From Todiramphus chloris collaris (taxonomy: Eukaryota > Chordata > Aves > Coraciiformes > Alcedinidae): 64,000 nt of DNA. Position 1 is the first letter of the stretch. Each line of letters starts with the position of its first letter. Below, piece by piece: positions 39,496 through 51,900 of this stretch. The position numbers and the translations under genes are program-made. The DNA is taken from assembly GCA_025345505.1 (NCBI GenBank), contig JANVCC010000077.1, positions 5,805,794 through 5,869,793 on the forward strand, read 5' to 3'. Below the pieces are notes generated by a model, which saw nothing but the letters and a program-made list of their open reading frames with translations, was not told the origin of the DNA and searched no databases.

Positions 39496-42019
39496 GGTAT
39501 AGATCTCACTTGGATGTCCAAATATTACTGTAATATGCAATAGTTGAAAAAATATAATGGATATTGAGCATTTTCCACCCAGGCTAATTCTAAGTGTATT
39601 TTGATAACTTCAAAACCTAATATAATTTCCCATAAATCATGATAGTATCAAAATGTGACTGAGCAAATGACAAGACCTTTCTATAAACCACAGAAGCATG
39701 GAGAATTTTTTACTGTCTTCTAAACTTGTCTGCAGCTAGACTATGTAAGGTAAGAGCAGGCACTATTACTGCCATTAAACTCATCACATCCTGCTCACAT
39801 GAGCAGTGTCAAGCAAATCACTGTGCTCTTATCTATGAGGGACTTTTTTCCCCAGGCCATATTTGCAGGAAGTAGATTTAGTTTTTTAGTTTTCCTTCTT
39901 AGTACAGCATGGTCTGCTTTCTGGGATCACTTGCCACTTTTTATTGAAAGGATACCTAAGTTCTCAAGGGCTTAGAACATTGACGGCGTCCTTGATCTTT
40001 CTCATGCTCTTCCTCTCAAACACTGTAATTGTGGCTTTTAATCTTTAAGGGTTTTTTAAAGTTTAATCTTAAAGGATGCTGGGAGAAACTTCAGTTTGTG
40101 TAGTATGTTGACTTACGGGGTAGATGTTCTGTGACTGCTTCTGAACTAGACGTGTATTTGATTGTGCTATTTCTTACTGTTGAACTCTGTTTTAATATAC
40201 ATTTTTCATATGTAGTAATATTTTAGTTCTCTCATTAGAAACATGCAACCAACTCATTCTTATGAACAGGCCTTTTTTTAACAACGTTCCCATACTGAGA
40301 TAGCAAGAAATTTTAGGTGAAGTCCGTAAACACCCGAAGTTTAACCTAAGAACCCAGACAATAAAATGTGATTGCAAGGCCATGGACATAGATCCCGCCG
40401 TCCCATGATTGCTTGTCAGAGCACTTCAGAAGAAATGGGCTGGGCAGAGAAAAGGAGAACAAGGACACTGTAAAATGCCACAGTTGCAGCTTTTGTTGAG
40501 TTGCTTTCACATTCTCTTACTTCAGTAAGACTTGGGCAGCATGTTCTGAGAAGTGTCAGTTCTGTACTGAGCTCCAGTGAAGAAAATATGAGGTCACTTG
40601 CAAACCAACTGCAAGAGTGTATATGCTGTTGTGGCTTCTCTAAGTCACACCATTTTAATCTCATTTTTAAAGATAAAATGTCACATTTAGAAGCATTTGA
40701 TTTCTGGTTTCATGGAAATGGTGCAGTTTGTGTTTTCAAAATGATGGTGATTTATATTTTTAGTTATTTTTATAGACTTAATGTGTAAAGGGATTCAGGA
40801 GCAAAACCTTAATATTAGGGTACAATTTAAGTACAGATTTCTGGTGTTCCTGAAATGGTATTTTTGTCACAGTGAGATGAATTCAGTTGCTGAACATAAT
40901 TTCTCAATCCACCTAGACATGTTTGTTGTATGTATTGTGTACCCATGTGCCTCCGGGCGTGCAACTGACACTTTCTTCATCATATATTCCCAAACAGGAG
41001 GCTATATATAGCTCAAGTGCAATTAAGGGTCATCACATAGTTGTGTAGTTGAGGAAATAAATCAAAGGCACTTGTGTGCAGTTGTGGGAGGATCACTGTC
41101 TCGAATGACAAAGTATATGGAAACCATACATTATTCTTCACCTGGTCTGTTTCATTTAAGTCTATATCTCCAGTCTTTGAAAACCAATATTAAAAACACC
41201 TATCTTCCTACCTCATGTGCCATTGCTAAGCTCTTCGATAGATGAAAGCAAGTTCAGTATAACAAAAGATCATTAAATTGACCACAGTGGTATGTGCCAG
41301 TTGAGCAACTCAGGTAGCAATGCCTTGAGCTTTGGTAGAAATATGTGGAAGAAGGTGGTATTTAAGCCAACCTGCTAGAGTCTGACCCTTCCAGTATAAG
41401 CAAGGCAATGGAAGTTTATTCAACTCTGCATTAGTAAAGACATGGACTCACCAAATATGTCATGATCACCTTAGTGAAGAATTTTGCCAAATATTAAAAT
41501 ATTTAAGTATTCCTAGAAGTAGATGGATATTATGTGGGTAAGGAGGCATATCGTTTTCAGTTGGACACTGGGAACTTGGTTATATTTTGAAATTCCCAAA
41601 TGAGAAACACTGGTATGATGTCTAACAGATAGTGACAGAGGTAATGTCTAAATTAAACATTCATGCTCCTTCACATGGCTATTTGCTGAAATATTTATGT
41701 TGGAATATATTTCATTCTTTTTTATGATTAAAGTTTGCAGAAAGTATTCATGTTTGTTTATGCCCCAGAGATTAAGGTCAGTGGTATGATGTGAAAGGCA
41801 ACTGATAAGATGCTACTTTGGTTTAACAATTATGTATTTATTTATTCATGAGGTTTCAAGTAACTTTAAAAGTATATAATTATTTTTTACCTTCATAAAC
41901 ATAATTGTATGTCTTAAAATCTCACAAGTTTCTGTCTATTACAAGTAATGATAAACAATGGATAATGAACTATAAAAAAAAGAATCCTATGTCACAGCTT
42001 GTATCAGAAATTAAAAGAT
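39496..42019. other. Non-coding stretch, nothing recognised
   Basis: AT-rich sequence with overlapping short frames at 40,192-41,011 on both strands, none with a recognisable domain. No repeat family or RNA gene was identified. Confidence 0.55.
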
Positions 42020-42200
42020 CAGCTCTGTAAAGTGATAATTGGCAACTCTATTGATTGCATTTATCGCGGTAATTTTAAACTTTGATTAACATAGCATTGT
42101 GATTAACAAACATGATTGGATTTTGCAGAATTTTCCTGTGTATTGAAATTTAAAATTTATCAAATTGTTTGTTCAGAATTTTGTCCACCAAATGCTTCTA
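42020..42200. promoter_or_regulatory. Enhancer-like segment with paired GATTAAC sites
   Basis: Two exact TGATTAACA words lie 17 bases apart (42,083-42,091 and 42,100-42,108). GATTAAC is the complement of the GTTAATC half-site typical of HNF1-type POU-homeodomain factors. Upstream is a CpG-containing tttatcgcggtaatttt (42,060-42,076), and further ATTGAT, GATTGG and AAATTT words surround the pair. This suggests a compact regulatory element; function is inferred. Confidence 0.35.
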
Positions 42201-42954
42201 GCCCTTTAGTGAGTGACAGATACCATTTTCAGTTCTGTTCTCTGTAGGTCCTAATATCTAGACTGCATCTTAAGCTTTCAAATTTGACCTCCGTGGCACT
42301 CCTAAGATACAATGTTCTCAGAGTATCCACACATCCCCAAACTTTTTCACTTACTAACAAAATCTTGTATGTTTTAGCCATTCCGAATGCTGCTTCAAAT
42401 ATTTTCCAAGTCTGTTGACTCTCTGCATTACCTCTCCATGTTTTATCATGCCAGTGGCTTCCCATCTTCTAGCTCATCAGAAACAACCCTTTAGAGTACA
42501 TTCTGAGCTATCCCCAACTCAGCTCTTGTTTTTTATCAGGAGATAAGTACACGGTTGGTCAGCTAATGATGATTGCCTCCATCACCTACAGAGTGGTTTT
42601 GGCTATTTTTCCACATATAGCACCTCAACAAAAATTAACCTTGCTCATGTATTGTGAGTGTGATTTCATGCTGTAACTAAACTAATCTAATGGTGAGTTG
42701 CCACTGGAAGGCACAGGTGCAGACCTTCTCCTCAGCTGTACAGTAACAGGTAATTTACTTCATACATACAGGGTAATTTGCCGAGCCTTCTTGATGTACT
42801 GTTAACTTTACATTTCAAGGTATTTACACTTGCTGAATTGAAAATTTGCCTTGCAGCAGAAATGGGAGGAGGCATAATGGTCAAAACCTCTGTTCTGAAA
42901 TAACATCAGATACAATTGAAGAGAATACAGCGAGACATAGGTGAACGTGATAAA
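42201..42954. other. Non-coding stretch, nothing recognised
   Basis: Mixed sequence with a 78-codon frame on the - strand (42,229-42,465) lacking domains. No repeat or RNA gene was recognised. Confidence 0.5.
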
Positions 42955-43440
42955 TATAATGTAATGCCTATTTCTGTGCTCTCTCCCATCCTGTGGTGTT
43001 GTTAATCCAAGCCCTGATGTGAGTCAGTCCAGCCCAGCTGGTTTATCTAAAGTCTGGCAAATGAGAGTAGAATAATGTCTGGGAAGCATCCATATGGAAG
43101 AGTGTCCAGCTCTGTCCCCATTGCAAGTCACTAGGCCTACACGGACACGATTTTCCCATATCTGCCTATCAGTGGGTTTATGGCCGTTTTGCTTCAGGAG
43201 CATGATACAAAGAACCTGTATGTGTGCCTTAACAACTTTACACCGGAACTTTCCGTAGGTGCTTTAAAGTTTTGCAAGATTTTTAATTTTTTTTTATGTG
43301 CACTTTCATCACATTTTTCATCTGAATTTTGAAGTCCATCAAAGCTAATTGCTGATGGAAATGCTAATTTTCTTAAGAGCTTTATGAAACTTTACTTCTT
43401 ACATTTGTGATGCCTTTCATTCTAAGGTGATGACTTTTTT
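42955..43440. promoter_or_regulatory. Enhancer-like candidate conserved non-coding segment
   Basis: The segment is repeat-free apart from one short T run and contains several retained CpGs (acacggacacgat at 43,139-43,151, ggccgtt near 43,182, caccggaac and tccgtag near 43,241-43,258). TAATT/GCTAAT homeodomain-like words follow between 43,340 and 43,375. The mix of retained CpGs and AT-rich factor cores resembles vertebrate conserved non-coding sequence. This is inference from composition only. Confidence 0.3.
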
Positions 43441-44899
43441 TCCCTTTTTGACTTCTGTTTCCTGAAAATCTTGTGTTATTGTTACTTGACTTGAGACTAA
43501 GCAGTGGTCATGAAATACAGCTTTCTGTTTTAAGCATAATTTTTATCACTCTTCCCAAACAGTTAGAAATTCCATTGTATTTATTCATTCCTGTTGTAAA
43601 GGCAAACTTAGCAAGTTATTTTTTCTTCATTATTCTTTTGTCTGACATATTTGATTGAGACTACCTCACTTCTAACACTGGTTCCTATTTTTGTATATGA
43701 GTCAATATTGAGATACTACTAAATGAAAGAAATTATATAATTTATCAGAGATTATTTCAGGAAGATTGTCTTATTACTGAAGATTGTCTAGAACAACTAA
43801 GTAACTCCAGTTAAAGTAATTGGAGACCGGATAAGTTGAGTTTCACTTCAAGTCTGTGGCTCAAGGCAAATCTCCTATAGGCTGAAGTTGTTACTGTCCA
43901 AAGTTGAAACTGGAGTATTTTGTACAATTTCCTATTTAACTTGAAGACTTTCTTTTGACTTTACAGACATTTCAAGGCTAAATTTAGTTCAATAATTTAA
44001 TCATTAAACATTAATTTTAAGTTAAGTTCCTTCTTCTCCAGTGTCAAGAGACCAGTCTTCCTGGACCAGCACTGACAATTTTGAATACCCACTAAGTGAA
44101 CATTAGCAAGGAATGAATGAAAAATGAGACATTTTGATGTTTTGAAGAAACTGAAGGCAGGCAAAATGCAGTTTACTGAAGATTTTATAAAGGAGCACCA
44201 GAATCGTTACTTGATAAACAAATCCAAATCACTGAGATGAAAGCTTAATTCTGGAAATAAATGAGGACTTTTTGTTTGTCAGGTTTTATATATTCTAGCC
44301 TCCCCATTCTAGGAAAACATAGTTTTGAACTGATTTAGGTAGAATTTTACTATTTCTTAAGCAGAGAGATTGCCTTGAACAGTTCATAGTATTTCCCAAA
44401 TTATTTCTTCCTGTAAAGGAAGACTTTTTCAACACGTCTCTCAAATACTGTCATCTGTTACTTTCCCTAACACTCATAAGAGGAATGAAGAGCTAACATG
44501 TACTGCTGGAAATCAAGTTAAAGAAGCGGAACCCTTTTTCTTCATACTGGCGTTCATGTTTAATATTAAGACCAATTATCTTCCTGTAATTCCTACTAGC
44601 TTACTGAAGCTTCTGTAAAGAAGATTAATTTTTTTTTACAATGGTGAGATGTTATATGCTTTCATAAGGAAATGTTTCTTTTCTGTAAGTCGGTTGTTAG
44701 TAATACAACAATTATTTGATAATATTTCATTCACAATGGCATGCTTAAAATGGTTGCTGCCAATTCATTAAAAAAAAAAAAAAATTACTTGTTTCTAACA
44801 TCCCTAAAGAAATAATTATGTAATAAAAAATTACATGACTGACATATTCGTTACCTATAACAAGTTCAAATATTCCTTGAATTTTTAAGCAATTTCATA
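43441..44899. other. Non-coding stretch, nothing recognised
   Basis: AT-rich sequence with an A run at 44,770-44,784 and T run near 44,630. The only notable frame (43,473-43,658) is hydrophobic by composition and has no gene-like context. No repeat family was recognised. Confidence 0.55.
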
Positions 44900-45060
44900 G
44901 GGTTTTATATTTAAATATTGAAACCTATTAAAATTGCCCATAGAGATTTGTGGGAGAGGTTATCTATGGCCTCCGCTAATTAATTATGATATATTTTACT
45001 TCCATGTGATTTGTCACTACTAGTCCTGTAAGGACTACAGGAAAAATCATTTGTTTAATC
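44900..45060. promoter_or_regulatory. Short enhancer-like candidate segment
   Basis: A GATA-type ttatct core lies near 44,961 and a GCTAATTAATTATG homeodomain-like cluster near 44,976-44,989, with one CpG and no simple repeat. It is weak on its own and listed because it resembles the other candidate elements in this half of the window. Confidence 0.25.
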
Positions 45061-47099
45061 TGACTGGGACCTTGTGGCATTTAATTGTAAGCATAACTGT
45101 GATACAATAAATCCAAATGAATTTGGACAGTGATTAACAGGGAGCTCCTTGATATGGTAATGAGATTTAAAAACTGGTTCCTAAGTGTTTCTGTGGATTT
45201 CATTAATATTTTTGCGACTAAATCATTTTTAGGGTAAGAGTGGTTGCATTTTGTTGACCAGTATACATTATTGGTTGGATAACCTGCATAAAGATACATG
45301 TTTGTGTCTATGGATAATGTATAAGCATTTATATGTATGTATATATAGACGTGAAAGTATGGAAAATGTACAAAGAAAATACAATATTGAAGACTTATGC
45401 TGCATTTAATTATGATGAGCTAAACAAAAATGCACCACAGAGTTAACCTTATGATTACATATATTTCAGGCATCCTAAAATGTACTGGTTAACTAATAAC
45501 AGATCTGTAGTTCCTGCTTTGAAAGCTTATTATCTAAGGCACCTGCAAATATTTAGACATCTGCATAACTTTACTACTATGAGTAGTTCTACAGGCTTTG
45601 TTTATCTATTTCTGTAGGTGTTTTATGCCCAAATTTGCCATTATGTGGCAAATTTACAACATGAAAAAGAAAGAAGAAAAAATGCAGAAGTCTTCTGTGG
45701 TTATTCAGAAAGCATATATATTGATCCTTTTAGATGCTTTGTCATCACATTGATAGAAAGCTGAAATTTTGAAGAATATATTTATAATTTTGGTATTTAA
45801 AAGAACAATAATAAAACCATAGAGAAGATAGAGTATTTCCATTAGCAGCATCAAACTGCTACTGGATTTCAAGGCAAAGGAATTTTTTGTTTATTCTTGC
45901 AACTTGCCTTCTGCTTATTTTTGTCGATCTTTAAATGGACTTGATATCATCTCCAATTGTTTGATTGTCTTTCTCTTTTTTATTCTTTCAGTAATTTATA
46001 GCAGAAAAAAATTGATTAATTGGAGGATTGAAACCCTCGTTCTTTGTAACCAGCATTCTTGCAGCAATAGTGCATTTTTCATATTCTGCCTTGGGAAAAT
46101 GCTTTTCTGTGCTCTAGAAGGAAAAAAATGGTTCAGTTCCTACAACTTTTCTGTTGCTCAGTGTGATTGCTATACAAAGTCACTATCGGTTGTAACTGAA
46201 ACTTTGTGTTTCTCGAGCAGTAGAAAGTAGAGTGCACCAGAGGCTTAGCAGAGGTTAGTATTTTGTGACTGAACGAACAAGCAGGACTTGATTTGGGATG
46301 TACTGCCAGCCCTCTGTGTATCACATTTCCTTTCAGCTCCAGCTCAGGGAAATCTTTAGTATGAGAAACATACAGTATTTGGGTGCTTGTTTGTTCATCT
46401 GTTTGTCTTCAGGTGTGTGAAAGGATGAGGATATAATTCAGGTGGTAGGGGAACTGCTTAATATTGTCTCCCGGGATGCTACGAATGTCGGGCTGCTTTA
46501 TCTGCCTGTGTGCTGAGGTTTCTGTATGGAGCTCAATTTAGCACTTAGTATTTACCTGGTCTCTACAGCTAGCAAGCTCTACCAAGGAGGTTTCTTCTTT
46601 GTGCTGCCATGTAAGTCTGTCCACTGCATTCCTTGGGTCCTTTATTTCTGTGTGTTAGTTATTTCCTTAGCTCCTTCCTGTTTGTGCTGTTCCATGAAAA
46701 GCTTAGAGAAGAACCTTCAGTGTGTCTTTGAGCTGATGTGAGGGCAGTCCTTCTGCCAGCATAATACAGGTTTCTTGTTTCCTTTTGCACACAGAATTAG
46801 AGAAGGTCTTTGAGGCATCTAACCCTCCCACAGCTCCAAGGCAGAGCCGATGGCGTGAGTGGTTTAGCTAGCTTTGTTTTGTTTGTAATCTGGATTGCAA
46901 CTTCATACTTGGATTGATTTTTATCTTTGGAGAAGAAAATGTAGATTGTTATACTAACAATGGCAGACATTTGTGCCACAAATGATGATATGACCTATAT
47001 TCTGTTGCTGTCCCCCACACAGAGCTCTTTCTGCCTTCACTGGAAGCTCAGATGTAGAAATGATGGTGAGAGCTGCCCCCAGGCAAAGCTGCATATGTT
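45061..47099. other. Non-coding stretch, nothing recognised
   Basis: The stretch has a TA/TG-rich patch near 45,330-45,350 and short frames up to 108 codons (45,904-46,230) without domains, splice structure or codon bias. No transposon or RNA gene was seen. Confidence 0.55.
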
Positions 47100-47580
47100 T
47101 TGTAATGGGCTGGATTAGAGTTCGATGTGGTGTGTCCTGAGCTCCTGTGGTACTATGATGTGGCAGATTTATTCAAATCAATAAATGAAGGGTTTTACTC
47201 AAATATCAGAAGGCATTATTTGTGTAAGACATTTACTGCTATCTGCTGTTTAAATAAAGGTTACTATAGCTGCCCAACTTCAGCTCCCTGTTTGTGTTAT
47301 AGAACTTGGATCAGCAAAGCTTGATGCGTCGACAGCTCACATCAGGTGAGGTTTTGGTACCTAAACAGATGGCATTAAACACATCCTGCTGGTAGTGCAA
47401 GAATCTTCATCAGGGCAATGGTTAACACTAGTGGTTAAACAGCTGACAGTCCATTGTTTTGATTACAGACATTAATTTGACGCAGTCTTCATTGCAGTGA
47501 CATCATAGTCATTATTTCAGGCTGTTTGCAAATTTGAGAATATAGTCATGTCATTACAAATCGTTTTCCTTTCACGTCTA
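47100..47580. promoter_or_regulatory. Enhancer-like candidate conserved non-coding segment
   Basis: The segment combines repeat-free sequence, retained CpGs (agttcgatgtgg near 47,119; gatgcgtcgacag near 47,324) and site-like words: CAGCTG E-box near 47,440, CATTGTTTTGATTAC near 47,453, attaatttgacg near 47,471 and TGACATCA CRE-like near 47,499. This mix is typical of conserved developmental enhancers. Function is inferred. Confidence 0.35.
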
Positions 47581-48893
47581 TGAAGATTTTCCTTGCAACC
47601 AGGAGAGTTAGAAACACGTTTCTGAATAAAGCTTAGATGTTGCAGCTGAATATTACAGCAGAAAGTGAACACTGCATCAAATTCTGCTTCTGTGTTATCA
47701 TGGAAAACGCAGAACAGTGTTCAAAGGTTGCACAACAACTATAGTCTAAATGTGGTTTTGTTTTCTTTTTTCCCTGTTGAGAGACATGGGATAAAAGGGC
47801 TGTGAGCTACCTAGACCTCAGAGTTGCTTAATAGCTTGTGGGAGCTAGCTACTTGCCAATTTTAGAGCATCGGTCTATCTGACTTAACCACATGTAGACT
47901 TACTGGCAGGTCTACTCAAATCAGTGGTGTAATTATTTACTTCTTAAAGGGAAAACAGGCTTACATTATAATGACCTTACAATAACTTTCAGTTTTATGT
48001 GGAGAAAAATAAACAGTTGTCATTTCCTTGTTATTTTGAGGTTTAAGACTTTACCACAAAGGTTTTAAATATTTACTAACTACTGTGTTCTCTGAAATTT
48101 CTCTGTTTAAAAATACAATGAATATATTCAGGGCAATTTTTCTGCTGCACCAAGCTTCACAATCTTAATTATAGGACATTATAAATGAATGTCTTTCCCC
48201 TCCATTTTTCTTGGTATTATTTAACTTTTAATTCATTCAAAGTGTTTATTACTTTTCATATTTTAGCTGACAACTAAAATGGCAAAATACAAAGGCTATT
48301 TTTTCATTTGTGATATAGTCATGTTCCTAGAAAAAAGTATTTTGAGCATTGGAAGAAGAAATAAGTTTACCAATGTTGTATCTGAAAAGTAATTTAGAAA
48401 CTGAGTAAAGTGTTTACTGATTTCCCTTTTGCTAATGATTTTTTTTTTTTTTTAATATGACCTAAAGAGGAAACAATGTTCTCATTTAACCAAGTATCTA
48501 TTGCTCTGTTTTTCCTATTTTGCCTGACATTTTTCCTTGTACAATTTTTTGTTTATTTCCAGTAGTTACTCTGAGATCTTGGAACAGAAGGACAGGAAAA
48601 AAAAAGGACAGAAAAAGGACAGAAAAAAAGAGATGAAGCAGTAATTTGGCTATTGCAAGGGAAGGAAGGAATTCTAGGACAGTAGTATGGCACTAATGGG
48701 CTGGCAGACTGGCCATTGGAGCGATTAACTTTGGAAGTGTATTTGTAAAGCAAGAATTGCATCACTTCAAATTCCAGTTTCTTCTAAATGTATGACCCCT
48801 GAAGCTAGTTTCAGTAGTCAAGCTTTGTCCTGGGAAATGCTACCATTTCATCCCTTTTTATTTAAAATCAGAATGGAAAGTTAAAATGTATAT
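47581..48893. other. Non-coding stretch with a short A-rich tandem repeat
   Basis: Ordinary AT-rich sequence containing a T run at about 48,440-48,453 and the GGACAG tandem repeat at 48,590-48,629. No gene or transposon was recognised. Confidence 0.55.
48590..48629. repeat. Three-unit ggacag-A(n) tandem repeat
   Basis: Units ggacagg+A run (48,590-48,605), ggacag+A5 (48,606-48,616) and ggacag+A7 (48,617-48,629) differ only in A-run length. It is a small minisatellite-like slippage product. Confidence 0.75.
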
Positions 48894-48975
48894 TCCCCCC
48901 CTTTATTTTTTTTTTCTTTTTTTTTTCTTTTCTTTTTTTTTTTTTTTTTTTTTTTTTTTCCCCTTCCCCTCCCCT
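48894..48975. repeat. Long homopyrimidine (poly-T with flanking C runs) tract
   Basis: Apart from one A at 48,905 all bases are C or T: a C7 run, then some 55 bases of T with scattered C, then cccc, cccc and cccc runs separated by tt and t. The complementary strand is homopurine with three GGGG runs. Such tracts can form triplex or G-rich structures and are error-prone in sequencing. The frame reading through it (poly-Phe) is spurious. Confidence 0.9.
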
Positions 48976-51900
48976 AAACAGGAAGATCTGCAGTGGTTTA
49001 GCTTGGAAACAGTGGAATGTTTTGTTTTCTTTGGAAATCTTGAAATGAAGCTTTTCAGTGTTCCAAACATGTTGAACTATTTCATCTGATGTGACCTTAG
49101 CCTTTGTTATCCCGAATTGCTACAGGGCTCTGTGGTATTTGTAGGCCTGGCATGTAATCTTGCTGCTGGTGCACTGAATGAGTTTGGCCTCCTAGAGGTA
49201 ATGCATTTCCAAGATCCATCACATCAGTTAGATCAGATGACAGATTACAGAGTTTAAGATAAGACCTTGGATTCAGTCATTTTAGTTAGGTCTGGCAGAG
49301 AAAGTGTCACGGTACCCCAGTTGGAGGTTAATGCCCAAAGCACTTAGACTATGGGAAAGTGTCAGTGCTTCCAAATGTCTCCGTGCCAAGTAAGCCGAAT
49401 TTTGGACAGTTTGTCTGATTCCTACCTGTAGCAGGTAAAGAATGCTCATACATGTTTTGCCAGCTCTGCTGTTGTGATGGTACCTCTAACAGGAAAGCAG
49501 GAGCCTTGGCAAGACACATGATAGGGAAAGAAGGGCTGATAATAGCATCTTAAATCATTTCAGTCATTTGCCAAGTACATCTTTTCTCAAGATACTGTTG
49601 GATAGAAATTTTCTTTTCTGTTCTAGTCCCCTCATATGAAAATGAGAGCCCAGTAGCTCAAGCTAAAGTACCAGAGAGAAACTTTTTGTTTTACTTCACT
49701 GTCTAGTCTGATTTAGACACAGATGAAATTAAGGCAAAATAGAAACCTTTCAGTAAATTACTTAGCTGGCTGTTAACGTGGCTTAGCATGAAGAACTTCA
49801 CAATATTTAGAAGACTGCTGTGCCCTAGCTGGTGGGCTTTGTCCAGTGGTGCTTAGCCAGCCTGCAGGTAGGTCTCCAAACACTCCTTTCAGCTGAATGA
49901 GCAGCAGCATATTCATTTTATAAACGAGTAAACGAAGGATGTTTAGAGCTGGTGTCAGGAGCACGTGTGCGCTCTTTTCTTTCAAAAGCTGAGTTTAGTA
50001 ATGAATAAAATGCTGAAAGAGAAGGTTGGAACATTTTTCATGCATTACTTTTTTGTGTCTGTGTATATAGATACAAATTGGTTTGATCCAGAAATTTTTA
50101 AGTCATTAAACCTAATATTCCTCATGTTCAAGAGCAAACTCAGCCTGGCTTTGCAAATTTTCAAAATCCTTCATAAAATAGTACAAAGAAACTTGCCAGA
50201 CTTGTACGAAATTATATCAAATTTATGTACTCTGTTTGATCTCCTCTTACTCTGGATAATAATCATACTGTTAGTTCCTGAAGTGACAGGTGCCAAGTAA
50301 GTAATAGCAAAAGATGATGGGGAAAAAGATAGTAGCCCTTTTTGTGATGGTCTAGTGTACTGGAGAGATGCAGCCCTTGTTAAGCTGTGGTTTCTTAACA
50401 GGTAGGGCTCCTTCAGGCTGGAGACAGGCATTGTCTCGAAAGGGAAAGTGGAAACTTCCTCCTTTGCTTTTATCGTGATATATTCTCAGTTTGTTATCCA
50501 AGATGCGTGAATTGAGAATCATGTAGTCAGAGCCCCAAATATCACTGTGTGTTTGAGCATCTCAGTATAGGTCAAGAACTATATGCAGTGTACTAAACTG
50601 GGAATTGTGGGGTGGGTGGTTGTTTTGTTCTTGGTAATAACAAATGCGGGTCATTTTGGGTGGAGAGAGTAGGTATATTTTTATGCGGAGCCCAATACTA
50701 ACAAGTAAATATTTACCTTGGAGTGGTAATGTCACGTTACCACGCTATTTCATTGTAGGAATAAGTAAAAGGTAAATGTTTGCTTTTTAGTTACTGTCTC
50801 TGGAGCTTTTAATATAATAGTGTTTAAAATCCTTATTCGTATCTTAAAAAGGCAGGGTTTTTTCCAGAGAAAAGTCAACAAAGACACATTCAAGCTTCCC
50901 TTAAGGCTCCACCATGGTGCAATGGCCCATCCTGGAAGAACAACCTCCAGTGCTCTCCTTGTTAAGTGTTCATTGTATCCTCAGCCTTTCTGCCTCAACT
51001 ACTAGCATGGCTGGAAGGAGTTTTAGTGCTCATTTTTCTAATAAGGACATCGGTTCAGTTGGAAGTGGATTTCTGCCTCAAAAGACTTATCACTTAGCAG
51101 TCACTTGTGGCCATTATTACCTTTCTTTGTTTCTGCTGTTGTCTTGTAGGGGACTAATGCAGAGTCCTACTGCTTAATCTATAGATTCCTGCTTGCCTTT
51201 TTAGTTACCTGTATTATAAAGAATGACTGAACAAAGTTCGTCTTCAACAGAATTGAATTTGATACCTTTTAGACTTACTGTAGATATAGAAATGAGATGA
51301 ATTTGGGTGTGCCAGTCACAATTAGAAAAGATATTCCAAGTATATTACCTTATTAGACACACTTTTTTCCTAACCACAAAAAACAGTGAATGGTCAATCA
51401 TCTTTGCAGCTACTGCGAGTGATTTGCTGTAGCTTTTGACAGAAGTGGAGTTTTATTTTAGGTGACTGAATCATGGACTTTTCATTGGAGTGAGAATAAC
51501 GATAGAGTATGGTCTATGACCTTGTCCTGTCAGTGTCAATAAACCAGACTATACATTCAGATTTCAAACAAATGAGAGTTTCTGTCAGTAATCCTGGGGG
51601 TGATATCTACAACTTCCTTGGCAGGAGTATTGAGACAAAAAAGCTTCTAAAAACTTCCTTGGAACAATACTAAAAGATAAAGCTATCTGCAGGTGAAGGG
51701 GTTGTAATGAGGGTAGATCCCAGCGTGGTGAGGGCAGCAAATAGTGAGCTGCAAAAAGATCCACAACGGTAGTGCCAGAAGCCATGGGTGGGAGGATGTT
51801 ACTGTCTTTTGACACAAGCATATGGTAACCAGCAGCGAACCAGGAGTAGATTTTGTGTGCTGAGCTAGTCAGGAATTGTTACATTTGTATACAACGTTTG

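Noticed and set aside
48886..49089. 67-codon frame starting with poly-Phe
   Set aside because: It reads through a homopyrimidine simple repeat.
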